From Fragilaria crotonensis (lineage: Eukaryota > Bacillariophyta > Fragilariophyceae > Fragilariales > Fragilariaceae): a stretch of DNA of 32,681 bases. The translations under genes and the position numbers were made by a program. The DNA is taken from positions 1 to 32,681 of the forward strand of contig JAKSYS010000693.1 of the NCBI GenBank assembly GCA_022925895.1, written 5' to 3'. Shown here piece after piece: positions 17,767 through 27,027 of this stretch. Position 1 is the stretch's first letter, and every line of letters begins with the position of its first letter. Below the pieces are notes generated by a model. That model had not been told where the DNA came from. It worked only from the letters and a program-made list of their open reading frames with translations, and ran no database searches.

Positions 17767-19033
17767 ATGATGACGACCACGATGTTAGAATCATTGATTC
17801 TCTTGTGGATGTTACACTCCTCCTTTGGTTTTGCTCCATCTGCTATCCTACAATCGTCAACCACATCAACAACAAGGTCGACGAAAGGGACTAGACTTTT
17901 TTCGTCGCCGGGTCTCATCAAGACAATTTCCAAAGAGGGCACGGGCGCCCCCCTGAAACGAGGAGATGTGGCTACAGTCAAATACAGCGTATATTTGCCG
18001 GATTCAAGCCCCTTTGCTCGATCGGAACGTCAGCGTGTGGTATGTAGTACATCGTAAACCCTTGTGTTGTCAACAGCGCGGAGGCATGATTTTGTTTTGT
18101 TCTCATTGACTCTATGCACACGATAACACACACTCTTGAGACCGACATTTATAACTGCATCCCTTGACTCACTTCACTAACGTCATCTTGTTCCTCACCT
18201 TACAAACTGCATCCCCTTACCAACATTCCCTCGATTCCCATGATAGACTGTCGGAGGTGGTGACATGATTGATGGGTGGGAGGAGGCCATCAAGACCATG
18301 AGAGTGGGTGAACGTGCCATTGTTCGCATTACCGATCCCAATTTGGGATATGGGGCTGCCGGATTTGCACCAGTGGTTCCTCCCAACGCGGTGATTGAAT
18401 TGGATTTGGAAGTTTTGGATGCCAAGGCTCGCAGTGCCATTGATTTTGACACACTGGCCATTGGTGATCCCGATACTCCGGTATGTTGTTTTCTATCTTT
18501 GTTTTATTTTTCTTGCCGATTATATCGTTGTGTCTCGTTGTTTCTTGTGTTTGTTTTAAATCCATCTTGCGTATGGGGTTCTTGGTGTTGTGCTCAACTA
18601 CCGTCCATGGACCAATCCACACCCTAATCGTTTTGATCGTCTTCCACAAATTCAGCGTACAGCAGAATCGATTGCTGCCGCATACGATTCCTTGATGGAA
18701 AAGAAAGCTCTGACTCCGAAGAAGGAAGGCCTTGAGGGGTGGATAGAAACTGTCAAGGGATGGTATTTCTTTGGTTTCTTTGAGGGAGAAACGGGAGAAG
18801 AAGCGCCCTGGATTTTGAAACCATCCATCACGTTCCCTATTGCCTTTGCCATTGTTGGGGCCGCATTTTTAGTCAGCTACAAATTTGGTGCCATTACGGA
18901 ACGTGGATCGCAAAGTACCGACGAGTTGGATGACATTATTCTTTCCATGATTCAATCCGACCCAGCATCAGCCGCTGTCCTAGCGACAGCTTTCGCAGGA
19001 TTTGTGACGGCTTCCAACCTTGCTGCCATGTAG
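17767..19033 (+). CDS. Plastid-targeted FKBP-type peptidyl-prolyl isomerase with C-terminal membrane segment
   Basis: FKBP enzymes speed cis-trans isomerisation of prolyl bonds during protein folding. Three exons (17767-18039, 18247-18480, 18656-19033) with GT-AG introns of 207 and 175 bp give 294 residues. The N-terminus (MLESLILLWMLHSSFGFAPS) is a signal peptide with the diatom plastid motif. The FKBP fold spans about residues 48-160: GDVATVKYSVYL, DMIDGWEEAIKTM (with the active-site Trp), GERAIVRITDPNLGYGAAG (with the conserved Tyr) and AVIELDLEVLDA. The Asp of the canonical FD pair is Ala here (PFARS), so catalytic strength is uncertain. A hydrophobic helix (FPIAFAIVGAAFLVSYKFGA) and a second weak one at the C-terminus suggest anchoring in the thylakoid or envelope. 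Its 3' end converges with the peptidase gene 101 bases away. Confidence 0.9.
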
Positions 19034-19134
19034 TAGGCACGTCAATACACTAGTGCGCACGCGCAACTCAGGAATAATGTAGGAATTGCATCCTTTTAAA
19101 GAGAAAATCGCCTCCTAAATTATTTCTTACATGC

Positions 19135-20747
19135 TTAGTAACGAAGCCAGTACGAGTGGCGACGGATCCAGTTGTAGTCCGGAAGCTCGTGGATACCACC
19201 CACAGCTGACAGAGCGTGATCCTCATCATTGATAAACTTGGCGGCTGTCGCCTTGATGTCAGAAGTAGTAACAGCGTCGATTCTGGAGAAAATCTCCGCC
19301 GGCGTCATGCGACGTCCATAGGTCAACATTTGTCTTCCAATATCTTCCGCCACGTTGGAGTTTCCATCCAAAGCCATCAACAACGTGGCCTTCAGGTTAA
19401 CCTTGGCGCGTTCGACTTCTTCGTCCGAAGGAACATGCACCAATCGCACAAGGTGATTCATGATATGCCACATCATATCGTCAAGCTTATTGTCAGGAGC
19501 AACAGCGTACACACCAAAGAGACCAGTGTCTTTGTAGCACGTGTTGAAGGTGGAGAGAGAATGAGCGGTCTCGCTCATAGCGATCTCTTGGCACAATTTG
19601 GACGCGGAATTCTTGCCGATTCCAGAAGCACGATCGTAGGATCCCAACATCGTCTGCATCAGCATGAGAGGGAAAGCGTACTCCGACGTCCAAGAGGCAC
19701 CCTGGAACGCGACAGCCACGTGTGCCATGTCCATAGAGTCAAAACGAACTCTTCTCGATGCGTTAGAACTTTAAACATGACGAACAAAATTGTGGGAAAG
19801 CAGAAACTCACCTGATATCGCTTCCAGTAAACACTGCAGGATCCATGGCGACCTCAACTGCACCCTTAGGAGCAGTTGGCAAGCTTCCAAACGCAGTTGC
19901 AGCCAAAGCACAGAGCTCTTCGTGGTTAATGGCACCGGCGCCAGCAATGACCATGCGAGGCGCAGTGTAGTGAGTGTTGATGTAGTCAGTGAGATCATTT
20001 CGGGTGAGAGATCGAATGTTCTCTTCAGATCCCAGAATCGTGCGTCCCAAACCAGTTCCCTGGAAAGCGGTCGCATGCAAGTTGTCCAAAACAAGTTCCT
20101 CTTGTTTCTTGTTGACTTCCGACATTTCTCTCAAGATAACGTCACGTTCTCGTTCGATGGCAGATTCTTCAAGCTTGGAGTTCAGCAGAATGTCTGACAG
20201 AATCTCGAGAGCCCATCCAACGTCTTTCTTGAAAACCTTGGCGAAATAGACAGTCTGTTCACGAGAAGTATATGCGTTCCTAACGTTAAGTGGGAGCGAG
20301 GATACAGAACGCAAAGGTGAGAGATGTGTGGAGTGAAAAGAGCAAGTTTCAAAACATGATGGCATAAACTCACAAATGACCACCCATGTTTTCAATTTCC
20401 ATCTCCAACTGTTGTTGAGTTCTCTTGGTCGTTCCCTTGAAAGCCATGTGTTCCAAAAAGTGAGCAGCACCGTTGTTTCTAGCCGTTTCGTACCGAGATC
20501 CAGCATCGATCCAGACACCAACAGTGGCAGTTTCCGATCCAATGACAGTTTCGGAAGCTACTCGCAAGCCCGAATCCAAAGTGGTGACATCCGTTGTGGG
20601 TGCTCGGAGTACATAATCTGGAAAGCTCGCTAAAGGAGCAGCTGCAGCAGCCTGCGCTGCAAAACCACGCTGCTGAAGGCGAAGGAGCGCCTTGCGAGTG
20701 CTCTGGAGAGGACGAGATGCGGTAGCGTTAGTTAACCTGTTTAACAT
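19135..20747 (-). CDS. PMPCB: Mitochondrial processing peptidase beta subunit
   Basis: This M16 metallopeptidase removes presequences from imported mitochondrial proteins, paired with the alpha subunit. The beta subunit can also serve as core protein 1 of complex III. Three exons (20747-20374, 20279-19812, 19750-19135) encode 485 residues. The zinc motif HFLEH at residues 96-100 is intact, with the downstream acidic EEL...[10 protein letters not shown] region, so this is the catalytic beta rather than the alpha subunit. The N-terminus, rich in Arg, Ser and Ala ([13 protein letters not shown]...), fits a mitochondrial presequence. Introns are 94 bp (20280-20373) and 61 bp (19751-19811). For the second, an acceptor 3 bases earlier would add one Arg. 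The C-terminal M16 half ([29 protein letters not shown]) is complete. Confidence 0.95.
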
Positions 20748-21443
20748 GTACGTCGCAACGGACAAGACAAGCACCGGATCTCATGCATGTATTCGGGTAG
20801 ACAACTTGATCGATGCCTGAGGCGATAAAATAGATTTAATATGAACTCTTGTGCATTTTACTGTACTGGAAGAGCTCGAATTCACAAATCACAACGCCAC
20901 AATGAGGCCAATTCGAGTTTCCGTCGGCTCGTTGTTCCATCCATCGTGACCCCTCAGCACATCTTTATACGACCTAGATCAAGTCCTCTCGTCAGCAGTT
21001 TCTTACATTCTGGATTGTCATTCGAAACGCCATGGTACAAGACCCAATGTGCAATGTGCTGACCCGAATCAACCGATCGATGCGAGGGTGAAGGTACCAG
21101 GTATGGCGAGCACAAGGACCTTGAATTGATGACGTATATTTCTGCTATTTGCTGTTGTTGGATTACCTCATACGTTTGGCAGGCTGAGAGCGCCGTGTTA
21201 GTCTCCTTCGTAGATTTGATTTTTTGGATGTCTCTCATGTCTGTCACCCCTTGGATTCCGAGACGCTACAGTATCGTATGAAGTATCCGGTACTCTAAAG
21301 TCCAGTACTACTACCAGTACATGCAGGACTGGCGACTGGCGTGCATGGTCCATGCATACATGCCACATGCCGACTTATTTCTGATTCATCCAATTCCCAT
21401 TTTCTCACGGAGTAATTGATTAATTAACATCAAAAGCCACACG
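20748..21443. other. Intergenic, divergent promoters
   Basis: Lies between the peptidase gene (minus strand) and the small CxxC gene (plus strand). No convincing open frame. It contains scattered GTAC words near 21100 and 21290-21330. A near-perfect palindrome TGCATGGTCCATGCA lies at 21342-21356, which contains two CATGCA-like RY motifs. I cannot assign a function to either. Confidence 0.45.
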
Positions 21444-21632
21444 ATGTGCCGTAAAGTGGAATGCAAAGCGTGTGGGAAGGCAACATGGGCTGGATGTGGC
21501 TTGCATGTGACATCGGCCCTACAGGGCATCAAGGAAGAAGACCGTTGTACCAATTGGAAGGAAGGATCTTCAAAACCTTGCGGTGAAGTGACGGGAGGAA
21601 GTGCATCGTGGTTTGGGTTCGGAGGAAAGTGA
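21444..21632 (+). CDS. Small conserved CxxC zinc-binding-type protein
   Basis: A 62-residue protein starting MCRKVECKACGKATWAGCG. The pattern C2, C7-x2-C10, W15, C18, then H21 and a later Cys (DRCTNW) recurs in short uncharacterised proteins from algae, plants, fungi and bacteria whose N-terminus reads MCR-x-V-x-C-x2-CGK-x-TW-x-GCG (recalled family pattern; not searched). The Cys/His set suggests one bound zinc. The C-terminal 20 residues (Gly/Ser-rich, WFGFGGK) are less conserved. The function is not known. The ATG fits the conserved start and the gene has no intron. Confidence 0.75.
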   Translation: MCRKVECKACGKATWAGCGLHVTSALQGIKEEDRCTNWKEGSSKPCGEVTGGSASWFGFGGK

Positions 21633-21749
21633 TGGAAGTATCAGTGAATGCTTTATGGTTCATGATGGTTTCCGGATGCATTTGTCTCGTTGGCAATGGA
21701 TGGCATACACGATACTCGAGATTGCTTCGCTAGTGTAGAACGCTCTGAT

Positions 21750-23164
21750 TTATAGTTTAGTTCTGTTTGGCACCTGTGCCCACCATGGTATTCCATTCTT
21801 ATCATCGTTGACTGTCACATTAACCATATCTTCGGGAAGGAGCTCAATATCTTTCAGTCTCGTTCGCTTCGTTCGATTGCGCTTGTCTTCAATCAACACT
21901 GAATTCCGACCGAACGTGCTCACGTGAATGTGCGTCCCTCGCAGTTTCTCCGGTCGTACAGAATGGCCATTTACCTTAGCCATTGCCACTTCCACACGAT
22001 ATTCAGTAGCCTTCTTTATGGCCTTGAGCTCGTCCACAAACCGCGTCGCGCTCATGCACATGGCGCCAGCATTCTGTCCAGCGAATCTAATCATTGCATC
22101 GTCCGTGGCAACAATGAAAGATCGAGTCAATTCGCCGTTGGTCACATTCTTGGCCTCGTAGCAGCGTCTTTCAATGTAAGAATCGGCCTCCACTCCTTGG
22201 CCTGTGAAGACCACGCGGACTCCGTGCTTAGAAACATCCATTGACAAACTTCGATCGGCTTTCGTGCCTTGCGATCCACCTGGCCCGTGTCCTAAAGGTC
22301 CCACATTGGACTTGCTTGCACCATCAAAGACGCATTCTATTCGCCATCCTTTCAGCGCTCTCAGAGATTCTAAATCGTCCACAAGCAGCTGTCGAGCACG
22401 GGATGTATCGCCCTTGGTCATGTGCTTCTTGAGTCGCGGCCATTGATGGATAATGTTGTAACCATCTACAACCACAAGCGGTCGAGATGCTGTTTGGTTC
22501 AAAATAACGGACCAATCGGGATCCTTGCCCTTCCGGGCACGCTCTTCCTTTTTTATTTCAATCTCTTCTTCGTCTGACGCAATCATTTGGACAACGACAA
22601 TGTGTTAGATGCGGACGGGGAGGAGAAAGGATACCGAGAGTTTGCCTACAGCCCATAGTTAATACATAAAAACTCACCCCACGAACGTCGATATTTGGTT
22701 CGAACAATTTTGGGTTGTCGAAACCCTGCGTTGGACGATCTGGCGATCGCCTTCTTCATCTGACCCCATCGAATCTGATGTCGCACAGGAATATTGACGT
22801 CGGTACTGACTCGTTGTGGCTGCGGTTTCAACTCCGCCACTGGCAATGCAACCGCCGAAGCTGCCTTCTTCTTTGGTTTTTTCCTTTTTCCATCCCCCTT
22901 TCCCATGATCCAATAACTCGTCGTCGTGTGAGGTATTGAGCTCGCACACGTACTAGCAAAGTCGTTGCGGGCTTCTGGTCGCAGTGCAGACACACAACCA
23001 ACAAAGGAAGCTGACATAGAGACGCAGCGTGCTTCTCTTGATACTGACAAAGTTGAAGTTGAGTGTTTGATAGACGATTTGTAAAAGGAAAGTGCATTCG
23101 ACACATTCAGCGCCATCAAGAATGAGGCGAGCAGAACGAACTTGGCCACGCCCAATAGTCTCAT
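21750..23164 (-). CDS. Plastid-targeted NYN-domain RNase (YacP/Rae1-like)
   Basis: Bacterial YacP (Rae1) is a ribosome-associated endoribonuclease; plant homologues are plastid proteins (family knowledge). Two exons, 23164-22678 and 22573-21750, joined across a 104-bp intron (GTGAGT...GTCAG), give 436 residues and read YRRSWDEEEIEIKKEERA across the junction. The N-terminus is a signal peptide (MRLLGVAKFVLLASFLMALN, then SNALSF). A basic linker (GKGDGKRKKPKKK) follows. The NYN domain begins near residue 190 with its acidic residues in LVVVDGYNIIHQWP, CVFDGAS, GVEADSYIERR and VATDDAMIRF. About 90 residues follow it with no recognised domain. The ATG at 22586 lies inside the intron and is not a start. 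Confidence 0.85.
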
Positions 23165-23474
23165 GGCGCTGCACAGGATCACCTATCGTAAGTTCTTATA
23201 CTGAGGGTAGGGCTGATGAGGATGATGACGAGCGGTGATCGCCCTGGATAATTTCTAACACTGCCTTCTTTCGCTAGGCTACGCGCAGCTCGTCGAACAT
23301 CAATTCGTCTCAGTCATCGTCCCCGAACGACAGATAACAGATCATAGAGAATGGCCACAACTTTCAAAAAGGCTGACGTGTCCTAAAAGTAGTGGCAGAA
23401 TCCTCAAATTTGACAGTAATTATGTAAAGCAATCTGCACGTCTAAAATTATATTGAAAGTTGTGCTCATCCCAC
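23165..23474. other. Intergenic upstream of the RNase gene
   Basis: About 310 bases between the RNase gene start and the second tRNA-Met. No open frame of note; presumably the promoter of the minus-strand RNase gene. I see nothing else in it apart from the left tRNA-flanking arm at its end. Confidence 0.5.
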
Positions 23475-23553
23475 GCTCCTTTAGCTCAGTTGGCAGAGCG
23501 TCGGTCTCATAATCCGGAGGTCGTGAGTTCGATCCTCACAGGGGAGCACAACT
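23458..23553 (+). repeat. Inverted arms flanking tRNA-Met copy 2
   Basis: AGTTGTGCTC at 23458-23467 and its reverse complement GAGCACAACT at 23544-23553 repeat exactly the arms around tRNA copy 1. The four bases after the left arm (ATCC) are also shared; flanking sequence beyond the arms is not. Confidence 0.85.
23475..23548 (+). tRNA. Elongator tRNA-Met (anticodon CAT), copy 2, one extra base
   Basis: Identical to copy 1 except for one additional G in the 3' acceptor strand (AGGGGAGC against AGGGAGC), making 74 nt. The 5' strand GCTCCTT is unchanged, so the extra base leaves a bulge or shifts pairing at the base of the acceptor stem. A TTTTT terminator lies at 23555-23559. It may be a functional variant, a mildly degenerate copy or a homopolymer error. 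Confidence 0.88.
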
Positions 23554-23923
23554 CTTTTTGGTCGCTAATTCCCAATTCCCGATGTTGCTAAACGTAAAAT
23601 GTCCTGTCTTCATGCGCAACTATACTTGTGATCTATGGAGATCATATCGTAGCATCTTAGTTCTAAGCTCATCCAGCCCTACGAGACAGCAGGGAGAACG
23701 GTTTATGAACATACCTTGTGCTCGAGTATGACGGAGTCTGCTCTGATTTGTTGAGTCATACTGAGAACGATACAGGACACTCTGCTCTGGATTGAGCATT
23801 TGAAGGCTACCACCTCGACTTGGCAAATCACATAATTTCTTGCATTAAGTCGTTTAAAAGAAACGATACATATAAATGCAATTCGGAGCTATATACTCAG
23901 TTTAAAATGGCTTGCGTTGTCGT
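23549..23923. other. Intergenic, no gene recognised
   Basis: Downstream of the second tRNA-Met and of the acetolactate synthase stop codon. Apart from the tRNA terminator it holds only a 68-codon frame with no recognisable content; it should include the 3' untranslated region of the synthase. Confidence 0.5.
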
Positions 23924-26299
23924 CTAGCTAGGAGCCGCAGCAGGGTCTACTTCAAAGTCTTCATCCTCGAGAATCATGTTTTCCAAACGTTGTCCAGGCG
24001 CCACGAGAGGCAAGCACGGTGTTCGTTCGATACGAACGTGGAACAAGACGGGCTTGTCGGGGTCTTCGAACAAGAACTCCTTCATCTTGGCTGGAAGATC
24101 TTCTTCACAATCGCAGTACACACTTTTGATTCCGAAAGCTTGTGCCAAAACCACATAATCAGGATTCGTGTTGCGGACCGCCAAGTAGCGCTTGTCGTGA
24201 AACAAACGTTGCCAGTATTCCACCATCATTTGAGCCTCATTATCTAAGATCAGGATTTTAACAGGAATTCCCTGTTCCATAATCGTCTTGAGTTCTGTGA
24301 AAGTCATGTTGAAACTGCCATCTCCATCCACAGAAATCACGGTCTTGCCCACCTGAGCAAGCTTTGCTCCAATGGCGAATCCGGTCGAGACACCCATGGT
24401 TCCCAAGGAACCCGAGCTCAGCATTTGTCGTGGCTGTGTCCATGTAATGAGCTGCGCTGCTACCATTTGGTGGATACCAACACCAGTGGTGAAGATGCAG
24501 TTGTCCATCTCACCGGCCTTCAGGAGCTGCAAGTTCATTTCCTGTACGACGCCTTGAGCTGACATGGGAGTTCGCACGAGAGTGGTAGGCTCGCCGTTCT
24601 CGTTAGTCGTGGTGATGGATCGCTTCGGGAAGCGAGGAATGCCGATCGGATATTGTTTTTTCATCTGCTTCATCTTTCTCAGCCATTCCTGCGTGCTGAC
24701 GCTTTGGACACCATTCTCGCCCAGCTTTTTGTTAATCTTCTGAAGGAAAGTCTTCGCTGTTGCGTGAACAAAGAAGTTGGGCGTCAGCTGCTTGTTCTTC
24801 TCCGACAGACGAATGTCAACGTGAATGACACCACCTCGGCCTTCTTCAGCAGCCTTGCGCGCTTCCGGAACAAAGTCGGTCATTTTCCCCGTAATACGGT
24901 CGTCAAATCGAGATCCGATGCAAATGATGAGGTCCGATTGCTGCACAAGAAAATTGGGTGTTGGATGTCCGTGCATGCCCATCATATTCAAGGCCAGTTC
25001 GGATCTCTCGTCAAAACAACCGAGGGCGTGAAGAGTAGTTGTGACAGGGATCTTGAGAGTCTCAGCAAGGGTCTTGAGCTCCTCGGGGCAATTGTTACAT
25101 CCCTGACCAGCAATAATGACAGGCTTCTTGGCTTTCTGGAGCAACTTGATGATGTTTGTCAGAAGTGGACCATCGATGTCTCCCTCTGCATAATGACCAT
25201 TTCCGTTCACACCTTCGTCCAAGTAGTAAATCCTGTTCTGAGGGCTGTGGTCTGCATCAAACAAATCAACTCCGCCCATGGTAGCCACGGGGGTGAGCTT
25301 CAGGGCGCCATTCACCTCCTTAGCCACCTCGAACGAAAGACCCTTTTCCTTTTTGCCAAGATGCAAGGCTTTGAAGTTCCCTCCGCCGGGTCTTCGTCGG
25401 TCAACAAGGCGAGCAAATTCACTCTTAGAATCCTCCGAAAACGAAGACTGAACAAAGCTTGTGATCAAGTCGTCGTCGATGATCTGGTTCTGCAAGTCCT
25501 TGGGTAAATCCAGAAACACTGGTCCCGGACGTCCATTTCTAGCAAGAAAGAACGCGTAGTCCAGGGCGAACGGGATCTCTGCTGCAGACTTGACAGAGTA
25601 GCTCCACTTTGTACATGGGGTCGTCAACTCAACGGCAGGAGCCGACTGGAAAGCGTCAAGCGGCGCGGTACTAGCTGCTTGCCCGCATAAGACGACCATA
25701 GGAACACCATCGCAAATGGCATCCTGGAGAGGGGTAATAAGATTTGTGACTCCTGGGCCAGAAGTCGCAATGCAAACACCAACGGGGAGTTTGTCGCCAT
25801 CAATTGGCATGGCCTTTGCAATCCCCTCCGTAACATGTCCGGCGTTTTGTTCGTTCGAGTTGGTGATCCAGCGGATAGGTTTCTTTCCGGAGTTGATGTG
25901 TCGTGGGTGATCTTCGTGAAACTGATCCAAAAGAGGAAGGACAGCACCACCTGAATAACCATTGACAACCAAGACATCGTTCTCTTGAAGCTTTGAGTAA
26001 GCAGCAGAGGCACCAGATTGTCCCTTGTATTGCTCAAGATAAGACGAAGCAGCGGCTCGTGCTTCCACAGCCGAATAGTGAAACGACGGCGCAAAAGTGC
26101 CAGCCGCCGCTTCAGCAGCTATCTCAGCAAGGCGCTTCTCGGTTGTCGAGAACAACGCATCAGTTGTTCTTCTTCTGAAGGAAGACTTGTTGTCGGCTCC
26201 CGTTCTGCGCGTAACTCCAAATGCTCCGACAGATGGAGTGAAGGCGGCTGTTGAGCTTGCCGTCAGGAGGACGAAAAGGGCAGCCGTGTTAAACTTCAT
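23924..26299 (-). CDS. Acetolactate synthase, catalytic subunit, plastid
   Basis: This ThDP-dependent enzyme condenses two pyruvates (or pyruvate and 2-oxobutyrate) in the first common step of branched-chain amino acid synthesis. The single exon of 791 residues has an N-terminal signal peptide with a plastid motif (LLTASSTAAFTPSVGAFG). Conserved parts: the catalytic-Glu region (ITNSNEQNAGHVTEGIA), CIATSGPGVTNLITPLQDA, NGRPGPVFLDLPKD, SRFDDRITG, the ThDP/Mg2+ site (VISVDGDGSFNMTFTELKT, then ILDNEAQ) and the W of MMVEYWQRLFHD. At the herbicide-contact site plants have GQVPRRMIGTDAF; here it is GQAASTAPLDAF, with no Pro. It is about 120-150 residues longer than plant enzymes, partly through inserts near residues 290-380. 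No introns or frameshifts. A separate regulatory subunit is not in the window. Confidence 0.93.
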   Translation of the reverse strand: MKFNTAALFVLLTASSTAAFTPSVGAFGVTRRTGADNKSSFRRRTTDALFSTTEKRLAEIAAEAAAGTFAPSFHYSAVEARAAASSYLEQYKGQSGASAAYSKLQENDVLVVNGYSGGAVLPLLDQFHEDHPRHINSGKKPIRWITNSNEQNAGHVTEGIAKAMPIDGDKLPVGVCIATSGPGVTNLITPLQDAICDGVPMVVLCGQAASTAPLDAFQSAPAVELTTPCTKWSYSVKSAAEIPFALDYAFFLARNGRPGPVFLDLPKDLQNQIIDDDLITSFVQSSFSEDSKSEFARLVDRRRPGGGNFKALHLGKKEKGLSFEVAKEVNGALKLTPVATMGGVDLFDADHSPQNRIYYLDEGVNGNGHYAEGDIDGPLLTNIIKLLQKAKKPVIIAGQGCNNCPEELKTLAETLKIPVTTTLHALGCFDERSELALNMMGMHGHPTPNFLVQQSDLIICIGSRFDDRITGKMTDFVPEARKAAEEGRGGVIHVDIRLSEKNKQLTPNFFVHATAKTFLQKINKKLGENGVQSVSTQEWLRKMKQMKKQYPIGIPRFPKRSITTTNENGEPTTLVRTPMSAQGVVQEMNLQLLKAGEMDNCIFTTGVGIHQMVAAQLITWTQPRQMLSSGSLGTMGVSTGFAIGAKLAQVGKTVISVDGDGSFNMTFTELKTIMEQGIPVKILILDNEAQMMVEYWQRLFHDKRYLAVRNTNPDYVVLAQAFGIKSVYCDCEEDLPAKMKEFLFEDPDKPVLFHVRIERTPCLPLVAPGQRLENMILEDEDFEVDPAAAPS

Positions 26300-26821
26300 T
26301 ATGCTCGAGGGCTAAATGTCTTTCTCTCTTCGGTTGCTTGTGACTTTTTATCAACTTTCTAACTAATCCTTAGACTTCTTGTTTGTGTTCTCTCCCACCC
26401 CTCAATCGTCCAATCGTCACCCTGTTTTCAGGACTACTCAGTAATGCGGAAATCAAATCCGAACTCGGTTGAAAAAGAAGACTGCTTGAAGCCGATGAAT
26501 AGAAGGCGCAGCGTACAAGTATAGTGCTTTGCTCTCGTAGTTTTTCCCTTGATGGCGGATGGCACACTCTCGACTCTCAAAACCGGATATGTTACACAGT
26601 TGCGCATCCTCTGTTTTTGAAAATCAAAGGTTCACACAACCACAAATGCTAAACATCAAGAACTCATAACCCGATGACGACACGACACGTGACGTTCCGC
26701 GCATCAACTATTTTAATAGCTGTCTTGGTTTAGAAACAAAGACTGTCAAGCAAACGGAAAAACAAGAAGGCAGAGAAATGACGACACGTCAGATTCACAG
26801 ATTCCGCAAATCGTGACTCCA
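26300..26821. other. Intergenic, acetolactate synthase promoter region
   Basis: About 520 bases between the synthase start and the hAT element. No gene is visible. It contains a CACGTGACGT word (see the separate entry) and C-rich tracts near 26390-26410. The transposon insertion therefore lies roughly half a kilobase upstream of the synthase gene. Confidence 0.5.
26686..26695. promoter_or_regulatory. G-box/CRE-like word CACGTGACGT
   Basis: Overlapping CACGTG (bHLH/bZIP G-box) and TGACGT (bZIP CRE half) sites lie about 390 bases upstream of the acetolactate synthase ATG. TGACGT-type elements control CO2/cAMP-responsive genes in P. tricornutum (literature knowledge). Whether this one is used is not shown by sequence alone. 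Confidence 0.25.
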
Positions 26822-26829
26822 GTGCCCAG
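26822..26829. repeat. Target-site duplication of the hAT element, left copy
   Basis: GTGCCCAG, identical to 29532-29539. Eight bases is the target duplication length of hAT transposons. Confidence 0.85.
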
Positions 26830-26830
26830 G

Positions 26831-26915
26831 CAGGCCTCTTTATTTTCGGGTTTTTTTTAATTTTCGGGAGTTTTCCCGAAATTAAGGTCTAAGAAACTCC
26901 CGAATTTAAGGGTGA
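26831..26915. repeat. hAT left terminal inverted repeat and subterminal motifs
   Basis: The terminal repeat CAGGCCTCTTTA is followed by TTTCGGG and CCCGAA words in both orientations, including AAACTCCCGAATTTA at 26894-26908. That 15-mer recurs exactly near the right end at 29472-29486. Such clustered words are typical transposase-binding sites in hAT elements. Confidence 0.8.
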
Positions 26916-27027
26916 CGTGGCACTTTTCTCTCGTACAATGCCGTGTTAAAAATAGTCAAACTTTCAGTGTCAAAGGGACCTTGTTAAAGTTGTTGGACTT
27001 CACTTCTGAACTTACCAACTACTCACC

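Noticed and set aside
19216-19815. A 199-codon plus-strand open frame
   Set aside because: Antisense to the processing peptidase, runs across its intron, and has no family motif.
21342-21356. TGCATGGTCCATGCA palindrome as an operator
   Set aside because: A single palindrome in an intergenic region with no known matching factor; noted only as part of the spacer.
22574-22586. ATG at 22586 as an independent start of the RNase gene
   Set aside because: It lies inside the intron; the splice GTGAGT...GTCAG joins a coding exon with a signal peptide and gives one continuous protein.
24653-25507. A 284-codon open frame on the plus strand
   Set aside because: It lies wholly opposite the intact acetolactate synthase and has no recognisable content.
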